This document shows positions 1-9,484 of a stretch of DNA of 64,000 nt, piece after piece. The DNA comes from JBGTFE01 sp036403235. GTDB lineage: Bacteria > Acidobacteriota > Blastocatellia > Pyrinomonadales > Pyrinomonadaceae. Where the stretch lies: contig DASWRI010000071.1 in NCBI GenBank assembly GCA_036403235.1, positions 96,127 to 160,126 on the forward strand, in the 5' to 3' direction. Within the stretch, counting starts at the first letter, position 1. Each line of letters opens with the position of its first letter. Position numbers and translations under genes: made by a program. The notes under the pieces were generated by a model. The model saw nothing but the letters and a program-made list of their open reading frames with translations, had not been told where the DNA came from and did not search any database.

Positions 1-1
1 C

Positions 2-136
2 TTTTTCTTGGATACGTTTCATCGAAAATCGGAATCAAATTTGAAAGCGTTTTTTGAAAATGGAAGGTTTATCGAATGTCTCGCAAACAGCTTCAAAGCT
101 GCCGGCTATTATTATTTTAGCAATTTTTTCGTCTAA
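2..136 (+). CDS. Possible 3' end of an upstream gene (partial, unidentified)
   Basis: An open frame enters from the left edge and ends at TAA 134-136, giving about 44 residues rich in Phe, Asn and Ser. Codon use is more AT-rich than in the confident genes, and I recognise no domain. It may simply be chance open frame. Positions 137-303 are AT-rich and hold no gene that I can see; they should contain the promoter of the M48 protease, whose Shine-Dalgarno (AGGAG) lies just before 304. Confidence 0.25.
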   Translation, partial: FFLDTFHRKSESNLKAFFENGRFIECLANSFKAAGYYYFSNFFV

Positions 137-303
137 AAAAAACAGTTTTAACACAAAAAGTTAAATTTTGTCCGAAATTCTTTTTAATTCGCCCGAAATC
201 AGCACAACTTTTAAAAGTTTGAATGCATCAAAAGGTCAATTGCTTTTACAGGAATATAAAAGTTAAAATCATTTTAATCGTAAGAGAATTTTAGGAGACA
301 AAT

Positions 304-1524
304 ATGCGTAAAGGTTTTATTCGCAAATTTAGCGCGTTTTTTCTTTTGATGGCTTTCTGGCTGAGCGCCGTCGCAGTCGTTCCGGTCAGCGTTTCGGCGC
401 AGACGACCGACAAGCAAAAGAAAACCGAAAAGAAAAAAGAAGATAAAAAAACTCAGGAAAGCAGCCAGCCCGTCGCCAATCCGACGCCGGCCAACACTGC
501 CCTCAAACCGCTTTCTGACAATGAAAATCCGGCGATGATCGGAAAACGAAACATTAACGGCGGCTCGGATAAATTCTTCGGCTGGCTCGGCGGCTCGCGG
601 GAAAAAGAAATGGCCATCGGCCGTCAGCTCGCGCTCGAAGTCGAGCAGCAGGCGAAAATGGTCGAAGACCCGATTGTGACCGAATACGTCAATCGCATCG
701 GGCAAAACATCGTTCTCCATTCGGACGCGAAAATTCCTTTTACGATTAAAGTCATCGATTCGGACGAAGTCAACGCGTTTGCGCTTCCGGGCGGATTTTT
801 CTTCGTCAACAAAGGCCTGATTTTGGCCGCCGACAACGAAGCCGAGCTGGCCGGCGTGATGGCGCACGAAATCGCGCACGTCGCCGCGCGCCATGCGATG
901 GAAAACGCCGGAAAAGGCACGTTCCTGAATTACGGAATTTTGGCCGGAATTTTGATGACGGGCGGAATTGCCGGAACGATTTTGCAGAACACGGCCGGTC
1001 TCGGGCAGATGCTCGCGTTCTTTAAGTTCAGCCGCGGCTCGGAAGAAGAAGCCGACAAGCTCGGCGTTCAATATCTTTATGCCGCCGGTTACGACCCGAC
1101 CGCGATGGCGACAATGTTTGAAAAACTGGCTGCGAAAAACGCGAAAAAACCCGGCACGCTCTCGAAGCTTTTCTCGACGCACCCGCAATCGGTCGACCGC
1201 CGCGATTCGAGCCTTGCGCTGGTTGCGCGTTTTGCCGAAAAAGACGAATACGTCATCAGCACATCGGAATTTCAGCGCGTCAAAGCTTATCTTCTGCGTC
1301 TTTCAAACGCGAAGGCTTTAACAGTGGTTGACGGCGCCGATAGTGATGACCAGTCGCGGCCGACCTTAAAACGCCGCCAGCCGACATCAGACGGCACGAC
1401 GGATAATCCGGGCGATTCTTCGACCAGCAATCCGAGCAGCGACGACACCAAAAAAGATACGCCGCCGCAATTAAAGAAACGCACCACCGACGATACGCAG
1501 CCGACGCCTTCGCCGGAAAGATAA
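304..1524 (+). CDS. M48 family zinc metalloprotease, secreted or periplasmic
   Basis: 406 residues. An N-terminal signal peptide (hydrophobic stretch about residues 9-28, ending in VSA) is followed by a Lys/Glu-rich linker and a peptidase M48 domain. The zinc site is HEIAH with His188, Glu189 and His192; the third ligand is probably the Glu in SEEEAD near residue 249. M48 proteins of this BepA/Oma1-like type take part in envelope protein quality control. Residues from about 350 on are a low-complexity Asp/Thr/Ser/Pro tail that ends in KRTTDD-like repeats, probably a surface or linker tail and not catalytic. AGGAG precedes the ATG at good spacing. A hairpin terminator follows directly. The family is clear; the substrate is not. 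Confidence 0.93.
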   Translation: MRKGFIRKFSAFFLLMAFWLSAVAVVPVSVSAQTTDKQKKTEKKKEDKKTQESSQPVANPTPANTALKPLSDNENPAMIGKRNINGGSDKFFGWLGGSREKEMAIGRQLALEVEQQAKMVEDPIVTEYVNRIGQNIVLHSDAKIPFTIKVIDSDEVNAFALPGGFFFVNKGLILAADNEAELAGVMAHEIAHVAARHAMENAGKGTFLNYGILAGILMTGGIAGTILQNTAGLGQMLAFFKFSRGSEEEADKLGVQYLYAAGYDPTAMATMFEKLAAKNAKKPGTLSKLFSTHPQSVDRRDSSLALVARFAEKDEYVISTSEFQRVKAYLLRLSNAKALTVVDGADSDDQSRPTLKRRQPTSDGTTDNPGDSSTSNPSSDDTKKDTPPQLKKRTTDDTQPTPSPER

Positions 1525-1533
1525 AAAAAAGTA

Positions 1534-1606
1534 AAAAAGTAAAAAGTAAAAGGCAAAAGTAAGGAAGAATTTTCCAAACTTTTGCCTTTTTTCTTTTTAC
1601 TTTTAC
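1534..1606. terminator. Heptamer-array hairpin, bidirectional terminator
   Basis: Arms 1548-1560 and 1578-1590 form a perfect 13-bp stem (AAAAGGCAAAAGT and its complement) around a 17-nt loop. Both sides are built on a 7-bp period: AAAAAGT twice then AAAAGGC on the left, CTTTTGC, CTTTTTT, CTTTTTA, CTTTTAC on the right. It separates two convergent genes and has U-tracts in both directions. Confidence 0.8.
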
Positions 1607-1607
1607 C

Positions 1608-2636
1608 TTAATCCAAAAGCGTTCCGTAGATTTCGACCGGAAGACTGTAAACGTCTTCGTTGGTCGCGACAATCATCTCGCCCCGCCTGGTAAAGCAAAG
1701 CCCGACGACGTTCATTCCGGCGACAAAAATCTCGGCATCCTGGCCGCCGGCAGTGATGCGCACGATACCGTGTCTTCCCTGAAAACAAGCCGCGCAGTAT
1801 AAATTCCCTTCGCGGTCAAATGCCAAACCCTGCGGCCGGCCGAGGCCGCGATAAAAATCGTGCTCGTAACCGTCGCGGTCAATCGCGTAGACGGCTTCAA
1901 AACCGGAAAGCTTCGGCGCCGTTACGTAGAGTCTTTCGTCAGGCCCGAAAGCGATATGAAAAGCCGACACCGAAGGCTCGAGAATGGCGAAAGATTCCGG
2001 TCTGCCAAAGTCTTCGACGCGGTAAATCGTGCCGCTGCGGTCGCCCACATACATCACGCCTTCGCGGTCAAAAGCAATTCCGGTGGCGATTCCGAGCTCG
2101 GTCGAAAAAGACTCGGCTTCTTCGTCGCGGACGATGCGGAAAACTTCGCCGTCGGCGCGATTAGTGACGAAAAGCTGTCCCGAACGGTCAAACGCAATTC
2201 CGGTCGGATTTAAGATATCGACGGGCATCTCGGTTAAAAATCCGTCCGGTTCAAGCCGGTACAGCGTGACGGGAAGCTTCTGACCGCGCGAGCCGGAGCG
2301 AGTCAATATAATCGAATCGTCTTTCGGGTCGACCGCCGGATTGGCGACGATATGCAAATCGTCGGCGATTTTTTTGCCGACCTTTATCTCGAAAGGCTCG
2401 CTCCGGTCGGTGCCGCTTTCAAGATAAATCTCAACGTCGGTCGTGTCAAAAATTTCCGGCACGATTGCCAGAATCCTGTTTTGGGACGCGGCTACGATGC
2501 GCGCCTTTTGTCCGTCGAAAAAACAGCCGTATTCGTCGTGACCGGTTAACTGAAAATTTTCGCACTCTATCGAGACTTCGCCGCCGGGAATCGCGTAAGG
2601 TGGATTTACAGAAATTATTCTGCCTGCTTTGCTCAT
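1608..2636 (-). CDS. IPT/TIG plus NHL/SMP-30-like beta-propeller protein
   Basis: 342 residues, no signal peptide. Residues about 5-85 look like an IPT/TIG immunoglobulin-like domain (NPPYAIPGGEVSIECENF opening). Residues 90-335 contain repeated units such as GIAFDRSGQLFVTNRADG and GLAFDREGNLYCAACF, typical of NHL or SMP-30/gluconolactonase-like propellers. Such propellers bind ligands or hydrolyse lactones, but I see no certain catalytic residues and would not assign a reaction. It is transcribed alone, divergent from hflX and convergent with the M48 protease. Confidence 0.8.
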   Translation of the reverse strand: MSKAGRIISVNPPYAIPGGEVSIECENFQLTGHDEYGCFFDGQKARIVAASQNRILAIVPEIFDTTDVEIYLESGTDRSEPFEIKVGKKIADDLHIVANPAVDPKDDSIILTRSGSRGQKLPVTLYRLEPDGFLTEMPVDILNPTGIAFDRSGQLFVTNRADGEVFRIVRDEEAESFSTELGIATGIAFDREGVMYVGDRSGTIYRVEDFGRPESFAILEPSVSAFHIAFGPDERLYVTAPKLSGFEAVYAIDRDGYEHDFYRGLGRPQGLAFDREGNLYCAACFQGRHGIVRITAGGQDAEIFVAGMNVVGLCFTRRGEMIVATNEDVYSLPVEIYGTLLD

Positions 2637-2688
2637 TACTTCTTCTCCAAATTAAAACATTTATTCTACGACGAAAGCGGAAAAACAG

Positions 2689-2759
2689 AAAATGGAAAAC
2701 GAACAACGGAAAATATCAAGATTCCCGCTATCCGTTATCAGTTACCCGTTTTCCATTTT
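2689..2759. repeat. Heptamer-array palindrome between divergent genes
   Basis: Perfect 13-bp inverted repeat, 2689-2701 (AAAATGGAAAACG) with 2747-2759, around 45 nt. The right side reads TATCCGT, TATCAGT, TACCCGT, TTTCCAT on a 7-bp period and the left side follows the same period. It lies immediately upstream of the hflX promoter and is therefore not a terminator of either flanking gene. Confidence 0.7.
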
Positions 2760-2774
2760 AAAAGGCTTGAATTA

Positions 2775-2798
2775 TGGTATAATCGAAGCATTTGGAGG
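2775..2798 (+). promoter_or_regulatory. Extended -10 promoter and Shine-Dalgarno of hflX
   Basis: TGGTATAAT (2775-2783) is a consensus extended -10. No good -35 is present, as usual for this class. Transcription would begin near 2790, only a few bases before a strong GGAGG at 2794-2798. The next possible start in the hflX frame at normal spacing is ATC at 2808. Confidence 0.65.
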
Positions 2799-2807
2799 TT
2801 TTGTTTT

Positions 2808-4514
2808 ATCAGTAACGTTCACGGTTTTACGCAGGGTTTAAAGCACAATCAATTGCGTCGCATCGAAAGACTTTCAACGCGCCGCGTCGCGCCCGAACAG
2901 ATTGTTTCGCCCGAGCTCGCGCGGCAAATGTCGGAAATTTCGCACGAAACGGGGCGGCAGGTCGGCGTTCTCATCAATCGCAAAGGACAGGTCGAATACG
3001 TCATGGTCGGCAACGCCAAGAAAATCGAAATGCCCGATTTCGGACGCGCGCGTGTTTCTCAAGAGCGTTTTCGCGGTCTGCGCTGCGTTCACACTCATCT
3101 TTTGAACGAAAAACTGACGCAGGACGATTTGACCGACCTTGCGCTTCTCCGGCTCGATTTGATGTCCATTATTCAGGTCAACGAGCGAACGGGGCTGCCC
3201 GACCTCGTTTACTCGGCTCATCTTTTGCCGGCGACGGCCGAAAAGCTCGAAACGGACGGCGAGGCTCTGCCGTATGAATTTCTCGAACCGGACATTCCGG
3301 CGCATCTCGACACAAATTTTATACAGCTCATAAATTCGCTCGAAAACGAGATGGCGCGCAATCGCCAGACGGCGCGCAGCCGCCAGACAAACCGCGACCG
3401 AGTCATTCTGGTCGGCGTCACGACGGGTTATCTGTCGGAAGCCGAGGAATCTCTGGCCGAGCTCGAAGAACTCGCGCTTTCGGCCGATGTCGTCGTTCTC
3501 GATAAAATCATTCAGCGCCGCCCGAAAATCGATTCGCGAACGGTTCTCGGCGGCGGAAAGCTCGAAGAACTGCTTATCCGCGCGATGCGTCTCGGCGCTG
3601 ATTTAATTGTTTTCGACACGGAATTGTCGCCCGCGCAGGTGCGCTCTTTGTCTGAAGCGACGGATTTGAAAGTCATCGACCGGCCGCAGCTTATTCTCGA
3701 CATTTTCGCCCAGCGCGCGCAATCGCGTGAAGGAAAGCTGCAAGTCGAGCTGGCGCAATTAAAATATTTGCTGCCGCGCCTCGTGCAGGGACAAAACTCT
3801 GCATTTTCGCGGCTGGCGGGCGGAATCGGCGGGCGCGGGCCGGGCGAAACGAAGCTCGAAACCGACCGTCGCCGCGTGCGCGACAAAATTACCCAGCTCG
3901 AAAAACAGGTCAATAATCTTAGCCGCCAGCGCCAGGAGCGGCGCAAAAATCGCGTTCAGAAAAATCTGCCGATAATTTCTCTGGTCGGCTACACGAACGC
4001 CGGGAAATCGACTTTGCTCAATACTTTAACTCAAAGCGAAGTTTATGTCGAAAAGAAAATGTTCGCCACCTTAGACCCGACTTCGCGCCGTCTGCGGCTT
4101 CCGATTGAGCAGGAAATCATCATCAACGACACGGTCGGATTTATCCGCGATTTGCCGGAAACTTTAGTCGCCGCGTTTCGCGCAACTCTGGAAGAAATCT
4201 CGGACAGCGATTTGCTCCTACACGTCGTCGATGCGGCGAACCCGCAGGTGATGCAGCATATCGAATCGGTCGATAAAATTCTGCTCGAGCTTGAGCTGAA
4301 TGAAATTCCGCGGCTTATCGTGCTCAACAAAGCAGATTTACTGGACGAAAACTCGATTGAAGCGCTCGAAAGACAGCTTTTATTTGACAAAGGAAGCGAA
4401 AGCGTGGCAGTCTCAGCTATCAAGCCTCAAACATTAAAACCATTATTGGAGAAAATCGGGGAAACTTTAGTTACCGATAAAAGTAAATTTTCGGTTCTCG
4501 GTCTCGGGTCTTAG
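2808..4514 (+). CDS. hflX: GTPase HflX, ribosome-associated
   Basis: HflX is a GTPase that binds the 50S subunit and splits stalled ribosomes. The N-terminal HflX domain (LEEL, GGGKLEEL) is followed by a coiled linker (about residues 345-390, GGRGPGETKLETDRR motif) and a GTPase domain with G1 GYTNAGKST near residue 395, G3 DTVGF and G4 NKAD. The first ATG/GTG/TTG in frame is TTG 2853, but the 15 codons before it read ISNVHGFTQGLKHNQ, which matches the conserved HflX N-terminus, and GGAGG sits nine bases before an ATC at 2808. I therefore place the start at 2808, with a non-standard codon; TTG 2853 is the conservative alternative. It heads a plus-strand run of four genes. Confidence 0.93.
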   Translation: MSNVHGFTQGLKHNQLRRIERLSTRRVAPEQIVSPELARQMSEISHETGRQVGVLINRKGQVEYVMVGNAKKIEMPDFGRARVSQERFRGLRCVHTHLLNEKLTQDDLTDLALLRLDLMSIIQVNERTGLPDLVYSAHLLPATAEKLETDGEALPYEFLEPDIPAHLDTNFIQLINSLENEMARNRQTARSRQTNRDRVILVGVTTGYLSEAEESLAELEELALSADVVVLDKIIQRRPKIDSRTVLGGGKLEELLIRAMRLGADLIVFDTELSPAQVRSLSEATDLKVIDRPQLILDIFAQRAQSREGKLQVELAQLKYLLPRLVQGQNSAFSRLAGGIGGRGPGETKLETDRRRVRDKITQLEKQVNNLSRQRQERRKNRVQKNLPIISLVGYTNAGKSTLLNTLTQSEVYVEKKMFATLDPTSRRLRLPIEQEIIINDTVGFIRDLPETLVAAFRATLEEISDSDLLLHVVDAANPQVMQHIESVDKILLELELNEIPRLIVLNKADLLDENSIEALERQLLFDKGSESVAVSAIKPQTLKPLLEKIGETLVTDKSKFSVLGLGS

Positions 4515-4551
4515 GTTTTGCCAAAACCAAAAGCCGAAAATCTAAACAAAA

Positions 4552-7008
4552 ATGAGCAAGCGTCTTCCTGATTTAGAATCGCCGTTTTCAAAAGTGCGAA
4601 AAAAGATTGGTAGTTATACGTCGCGCCCGTTTGAAAACTTTACCAAAGGACAGATTTTCTGGGCCGGCTTTGCCGCGCTTTGTCTCGTTACGACTTTTCT
4701 CATCAACAATCCCTTCTGGCGCACTCCGGTCGAGCCATATCAGGAAGGCGACATCGCCCGCGAAACGATTCTTTCGCCCGCCGACATAACCGTCACGGAC
4801 GCCGACGCAACGGACGCCAAACGCGTGGAAATGCGTGGAAAGGTAAAACCGATTTTCCGCTTCGAATCAAACAAAGCCGAGCAGTCGGTTCAGAGATTTC
4901 TTTCGAGCTGGGAAAATCTCCAGCGACACGGCGAATCCACCGGTAATTCAAACGCAAATGCAAAATTAAACAACGCCGACGCCAAAACCGAAACGCATTG
5001 GACGGGCGCGGGCGGCAACGAAGTCGGAAAAGTTTTCGCCTCGCGCACCTTTAGCCGAAACGAGCTCGAAGCCGTCCAGAGCGCGCTTCGCGAAGCCGCC
5101 GCCGGTTATATTTACGACGATTCGGAAAAACAGTATTTTCAAAAAGACGTCGAATTAATCGACCGCACGAAACCGAATCTGCAATCGTCGGTCTCGATGC
5201 CCGAAAGCAACTGGACGCCGCTTTCGGCGGCGCGCGCGAAACTGCGCGAGCGGCTTGCGTCGATAAAAAGTCTTTCGCCGAAAGAGGCCGAAGCGTTTCA
5301 CACGGCAACCGAGATTCTGGTCGAGCCGAGCGTTTCCTACGACAGCGTGGCGACCGACAACGCGCGCGACGCGGTGGCAAAATCCATCGAACCGCTCGTC
5401 ATCTCGCTCAAACGCACGCAGAAAGTCGTTGATGAAGGCGACATTATCACGCCGGGCAATCTGCGCGAAATTTCCGCGATTCGAAGCTATAGCCAGTCGA
5501 CGCGGCAGGTCAATCGTTTTTTCGGTCTGCTCGTTTTGATTTCCGCACTATTCTGGGTGGCATGGAAATTTATCCAGCACAATCAGGTCGGCAGCCGTCA
5601 CGCGCTTTCGGCTGAACGGACGTTCGCGCTGTTCGGCTTTATCGTGATTGTCCAGACGGCCCTGATGGCGGTCTTTTTCCGGCTCGCCGCTTTTACCGCC
5701 GCGCAAAACGTCAAAGCGCCACTCAACGACCCGACGCTCTGGTCTTTTTTGATTCCGTTTGCTTTTGGAAGCTTGATGATGACGCTTCTCGCCGACCGCC
5801 GGATGGCGCTTTTTGCCGGACTTTTTCTCGCGCTTTTTGCCGGGATGCTCGCGCCGAAAGCGCTTGAGTTTACGATTCTGGCGGCGATAACTTCGGCCGT
5901 CGCGGTTTACGGCATCGGGCGCTATCGCTCGCGCCAATCGGTAACGATTGCGGGCGTTCTGGTCGGTTTGGCAAGCGCCGCGACCGCCGTCGCGCTTATC
6001 GGCTACACGCAGCAGCCGTTTATTCTGAACACGGTTTTGCTTGCGGTCGCCTGCGGTTTGGGAAGCGGGCTCGTCACGGCGTCCGTCACGGCCGTTTTTC
6101 TGCCGATGTGCGAAAACGTTTTCGGAGTTTTGACCGACGTCAAGCTGCTCGAGCTTTCAAACGCAGATTTGCCCGTTTTAGGACAACTTGCATTACGAGC
6201 GCCGGGCACGAACCAGCACTCGCACGCCGTCGGTCAATTGGCCGAAGAAGCCTGCCGCGCCGTCGGCGCCAACGGTTTGCTCGCGCGCATCGGCGCGCTT
6301 TATCACGACATCGGCAAAACCGCCGCGCCCGAACATTTCGTCGAAAACCAGCTCGGCAAAAACCCGCACGATAAATTAAAGCCGTCGCAGTCCGCCAAAA
6401 TCATCGTCAGCCACGTCACTTTCGGCACAAAGCTCGGCAAGGAGATGGGCCTGCCGCAGCGCATCATCGATTTTATCCCGCAGCATCACGGCACGCGCAC
6501 GCTGCATTTCTTTTTGCGAAAAGCGCAGGCCGAGGCGCGCGCGCCCGAAGACGTCGACGAAAACGATTTTCGCTATCCCGGCCCGAAACCGCAGTTTAAG
6601 GAAGCGGCGATTATGATGATTGCCGATTCGTGCGAGGCCGCCGCACGCTCTTTAAGCGAGCCGACGCCGGAAAACATACGCTTTATCGTCACCAAAATCA
6701 TCGACGCGATTTTACAGGACGACCAGCTCGACGAATGCGATTTGACACTGCGCGAGCTGACTTTAATCCGCGAAGCGATGATAAAATCGCTCGTCGCCAT
6801 CTATCATTCGCGCGTCGATTACCCCGGCTACGTCCCGCCGTCATCGCTCCAGAAAATTCTCATTCCCGACGATTTTGACTCTGAGGAGCGCGGCCTGCAT
6901 TATGACAACGTAACGGAAATCCCAATCTCTCTGGGCGGCGAAGTCGAGGACGAAGCCGTCGACCGCTCGCACCAGCCGAATCGGACGGAAGCAAAAACGG
7001 TGAAATGA
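4552..7008 (+). CDS. PgpH-like 7TM receptor with cytoplasmic HD phosphohydrolase domain
   Basis: 818 residues. One membrane segment (about 37-57), a large extracytoplasmic 7TMR-HDED domain (60-310), a cluster of membrane helices (about 318-520), then a cytoplasmic HD domain. The metal-binding signature includes His near 560 (TNQHSHAVG), HDIGKT at about 584-589 and a downstream QHHGT. In Firmicutes this architecture (PgpH) hydrolyses cyclic di-AMP to pApA, so the same activity is likely but inferred. The acidic tail after residue 750 is not conserved. The gene begins 37 bp after hflX and is probably cotranscribed. Confidence 0.9.
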   Translation: MSKRLPDLESPFSKVRKKIGSYTSRPFENFTKGQIFWAGFAALCLVTTFLINNPFWRTPVEPYQEGDIARETILSPADITVTDADATDAKRVEMRGKVKPIFRFESNKAEQSVQRFLSSWENLQRHGESTGNSNANAKLNNADAKTETHWTGAGGNEVGKVFASRTFSRNELEAVQSALREAAAGYIYDDSEKQYFQKDVELIDRTKPNLQSSVSMPESNWTPLSAARAKLRERLASIKSLSPKEAEAFHTATEILVEPSVSYDSVATDNARDAVAKSIEPLVISLKRTQKVVDEGDIITPGNLREISAIRSYSQSTRQVNRFFGLLVLISALFWVAWKFIQHNQVGSRHALSAERTFALFGFIVIVQTALMAVFFRLAAFTAAQNVKAPLNDPTLWSFLIPFAFGSLMMTLLADRRMALFAGLFLALFAGMLAPKALEFTILAAITSAVAVYGIGRYRSRQSVTIAGVLVGLASAATAVALIGYTQQPFILNTVLLAVACGLGSGLVTASVTAVFLPMCENVFGVLTDVKLLELSNADLPVLGQLALRAPGTNQHSHAVGQLAEEACRAVGANGLLARIGALYHDIGKTAAPEHFVENQLGKNPHDKLKPSQSAKIIVSHVTFGTKLGKEMGLPQRIIDFIPQHHGTRTLHFFLRKAQAEARAPEDVDENDFRYPGPKPQFKEAAIMMIADSCEAAARSLSEPTPENIRFIVTKIIDAILQDDQLDECDLTLRELTLIREAMIKSLVAIYHSRVDYPGYVPPSSLQKILIPDDFDSEERGLHYDNVTEIPISLGGEVEDEAVDRSHQPNRTEAKTVK

Positions 7009-7077
7009 TTGAGATGCGCAAAAATCTTCCGGTAGACAGTTTCTTTATTTCCGAAAAAATAATCTAAAATCTATTTG

Positions 7078-8160
7078 ATGCAGAACGAGATGCAAATCGG
7101 GCAGATGAAGCTTGCCGAAAAAACGGCGCTCCTTGATTTTTTGCGCCAGGCATACCGCGAGAATCCGCGCATGAGCGACGAGCGATTCTGGGATTGGCAT
7201 TTTCTCGAAAATCCTTATGTCGAGCCGGATAATCTGCCCGTCTGGATTGCGAAAAGCGGCGGACGGATTGCCGGACAGCTGGCGGCGACGCCCGTCAAGC
7301 TTGAAATCGGCGGCGAGACGACGAGCGCGATGTGGATTCTGGATTTAATCGTTCACGACGATTTTCGGCGGCGCGGGATTGCCAGGCGGCTTGTGCTCGA
7401 AGCGGAAAAATTCTGTTCCGTAGGTCTGGGCATCAATACGACGAAACAGCACTCGACCGCCGTGCTCGAAAGTCTCGGCTGGCAAGTCGTAGGCAAAATT
7501 CCGCGTTACTCGAAAATGCTTTACGCCGGAAACGTCCTGCCGGAGATTTCACGAATCGATTTATTGCGCCGCGGCTTTAATCTTCTTTCCGCGCCATTTC
7601 GCCCCAGTTTTGATAAATCGCAGTTCGGCACGGGCGACGGTCTTCGAATTTTAGAAAATTTCGATTCGGCCTTTGAAGATTTGCGGCGCGCGGCAAGCGA
7701 CGAACGGACTTGCCGCGTCGCGCGCGAGCCACGCTTTCTCGAATGGCAGTTTATCGGCCAGCCCGCCAAGAAATTTGAGATTATCGGTTATTTTGAAAAA
7801 GAAAAACTGCTCGGATACGCCGTCGTTTTTGTCCGTCGTGCCGACGAAAGCGGCTCGATTTCAAAAGCTTCGATAGCCGATTTATTTTATCGCCGCGAAA
7901 ATTCTGAAAAAATCGTCGACGCGCTTCTCGGCGGCGCACTCGAAATTGCCTCCGGCCGCGGTGCGGGCAGTTTAGTGACCGACGCCACCGATTCTCTCGT
8001 CGGCGAGAGACTTTTGCGATGCGGCTTTCGTCAGGTCAAAAGTTCTGTCCAGTTTCTGGTAAAATCTAACCGTAGAGAGGATTTGTTGTGCGACGCGCAA
8101 AACTGGTTTCTGACGCGCGCCGATTCCGATATCAGTATTTTTGAACAACCAAATTTTTAG
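7078..8160 (+). CDS. GNAT family N-acetyltransferase
   Basis: 360 residues. The first half is a GNAT fold: WILDLIVHDDFRRRGIARRLVLEAEKF near residues 90-115 contains the acetyl-CoA-binding R/Q-x-x-G-x-G/A type loop (RRGIA). The second half (about 180-360) looks like a second, degenerate GNAT-like domain, as in Eis-like or FemAB-like proteins. The substrate is unknown. A TTG lies one codon upstream of the chosen ATG. Its position before a polysaccharide deacetylase suggests a role in cell-envelope or glycan modification, which is only an inference from context. Confidence 0.82.
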   Translation: MQNEMQIGQMKLAEKTALLDFLRQAYRENPRMSDERFWDWHFLENPYVEPDNLPVWIAKSGGRIAGQLAATPVKLEIGGETTSAMWILDLIVHDDFRRRGIARRLVLEAEKFCSVGLGINTTKQHSTAVLESLGWQVVGKIPRYSKMLYAGNVLPEISRIDLLRRGFNLLSAPFRPSFDKSQFGTGDGLRILENFDSAFEDLRRAASDERTCRVAREPRFLEWQFIGQPAKKFEIIGYFEKEKLLGYAVVFVRRADESGSISKASIADLFYRRENSEKIVDALLGGALEIASGRGAGSLVTDATDSLVGERLLRCGFRQVKSSVQFLVKSNRREDLLCDAQNWFLTRADSDISIFEQPNF

Positions 8161-8226
8161 ATACCGTATGTCAGATGTTTGATTCCGATTTTACAAATAT
8201 CCGGCATCCGGCATCAGACATCTTTT

Positions 8227-8940
8227 ATGCAGGCTCCGGTTCTTATTTATCACAAAATAGACGTTCCAGACCGCGATATTCGTATTCGCGGAGCTTTCAC
8301 CGCACCGAAGCGTTTTGAGCGACAGCTGGCTTATCTGAAAAAACTGGGATTTGTCTTTTACACGGCATCGGAATTGATTGAGCATTATCTGAATTACGGG
8401 AATTTTCCGCCAAAATCAGTCGCCTTAACGCTCGATGACGGCTGGAAGGATAATTACACAAACGCTTTTCCAATTTTGAAAGATTTCGGCGTCAAGGCGA
8501 CGATTTTTCTCGTTCCATCGTGCATCGGGCAAGTTTCCGACACGGTCGTCGGCCGCGGCGAGAAGCCGCGCGCGCATCTTTCGCGCGAAGATATTCTGGA
8601 GATGTCGCGGCATGGCATCGAATTCGGCTCGCACACCGTCAACCACAAGCTTCTGCATCAAATTCCGGCTGAAGAAGTAAAATACGAAGTCGAAGAATCA
8701 AAAAAACAAATCGAAGAGCTGGTGCAAAAACCCTGCAAGACGTTTTGCTATCCGGCGGGCTTTTTTAACGAAACGGCCAAAAAAGCCGTCGAAAATGCCG
8801 GATATATCGCCGCTTTTTCGACCGTATACGACGACACGGCGCCGCTCGACCTTTTCGCCTTAAACCGCATCGAAATCCTTCGCCGCGACCGGATTCCTTT
8901 TCGATTTGCCAGAAAAATCAAGTTATTAAGCGAAGGGTGA
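8227..8940 (+). CDS. Polysaccharide deacetylase (NodB domain)
   Basis: 237 residues. A carbohydrate esterase family 4 (NodB) domain removes N- or O-acetyl groups from glycans. Motif 1 LTLDDGW carries the catalytic and metal-binding Asp pair, motif 2 is FGSHTVNH (the SHxxxH metal site) and motif 3 is CYPAGFF. No signal peptide is visible, so the enzyme may act on a lipid-linked or cytoplasmic substrate. I chose ATG 8227, which begins MQAPVLIYHKI as in the family, over an in-frame TTG at 8179. The spacer before it (8161-8226) has short direct and inverted CCGGCAT/CAGATG-type repeats. Confidence 0.9.
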   Translation: MQAPVLIYHKIDVPDRDIRIRGAFTAPKRFERQLAYLKKLGFVFYTASELIEHYLNYGNFPPKSVALTLDDGWKDNYTNAFPILKDFGVKATIFLVPSCIGQVSDTVVGRGEKPRAHLSREDILEMSRHGIEFGSHTVNHKLLHQIPAEEVKYEVEESKKQIEELVQKPCKTFCYPAGFFNETAKKAVENAGYIAAFSTVYDDTAPLDLFALNRIEILRRDRIPFRFARKIKLLSEG

Positions 8941-8992
8941 GAAACAAAAAGATAAAATTAAATTTCCGTTTCTAATTCGCGTAAAGGGTTTT

Positions 8993-9484
8993 TCAGTTGA
9001 ATTTGTTTTTCAGTTTTTCGTAAGTCGTTTCAAGCGATTCGGGAATCGTGCGCGTCTCTCCGACCGAAGTCATAAAATTTACGTCGCCGACCCAGCGCGG
9101 CAAGATGTGCATATGAAAATGTTCGGCGACGCCCGCGCCGGCCGCTTTGCCGAAATTCATGCCGAGATTCATCCCGTTCGGGTGATACGCTTCGCGCAGA
9201 GCGCTTTGACAACGCTTGGCCAAATCCATCATTTCGTCTGTAACTGCTTTTTCGGCGTGGTCGAGGCTCGAAAGATGCGTGAAAGGAACAATCATCAAAT
9301 GACCGCTGACGTAAGGATAAATGTTCAGAATAACAAAGTTATGCCCGGCGCGGTGAAGAATAAATTTTTCTTCATCACTGGCCGGGCTTTTTAAGATATC
9401 GCAAAACACACAACCGACGGAAGCGGCGTCTGTTTCGCCGGAATTAATGTAATCGTATCGCCAGGGACTCCACAAAACGTCCAT
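8993..9484 (-). CDS. HIT family protein, Ap4A phosphorylase/hydrolase type
   Basis: 163 residues. The histidine-triad motif HFHMHILPRW sits near residue 122-131, with the N-terminal WSPWR-Y-x-Y opening and a CVFCDI zinc-type Cys pair common in this bacterial branch. HIT proteins hydrolyse or phosphorolyse dinucleoside polyphosphates and nucleotide adducts. It follows the HU gene on the same strand, separated by a heptamer palindrome, and converges with the deacetylase gene. Confidence 0.9.
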   Translation of the reverse strand: MDVLWSPWRYDYINSGETDAASVGCVFCDILKSPASDEEKFILHRAGHNFVILNIYPYVSGHLMIVPFTHLSSLDHAEKAVTDEMMDLAKRCQSALREAYHPNGMNLGMNFGKAAGAGVAEHFHMHILPRWVGDVNFMTSVGETRTIPESLETTYEKLKNKFN

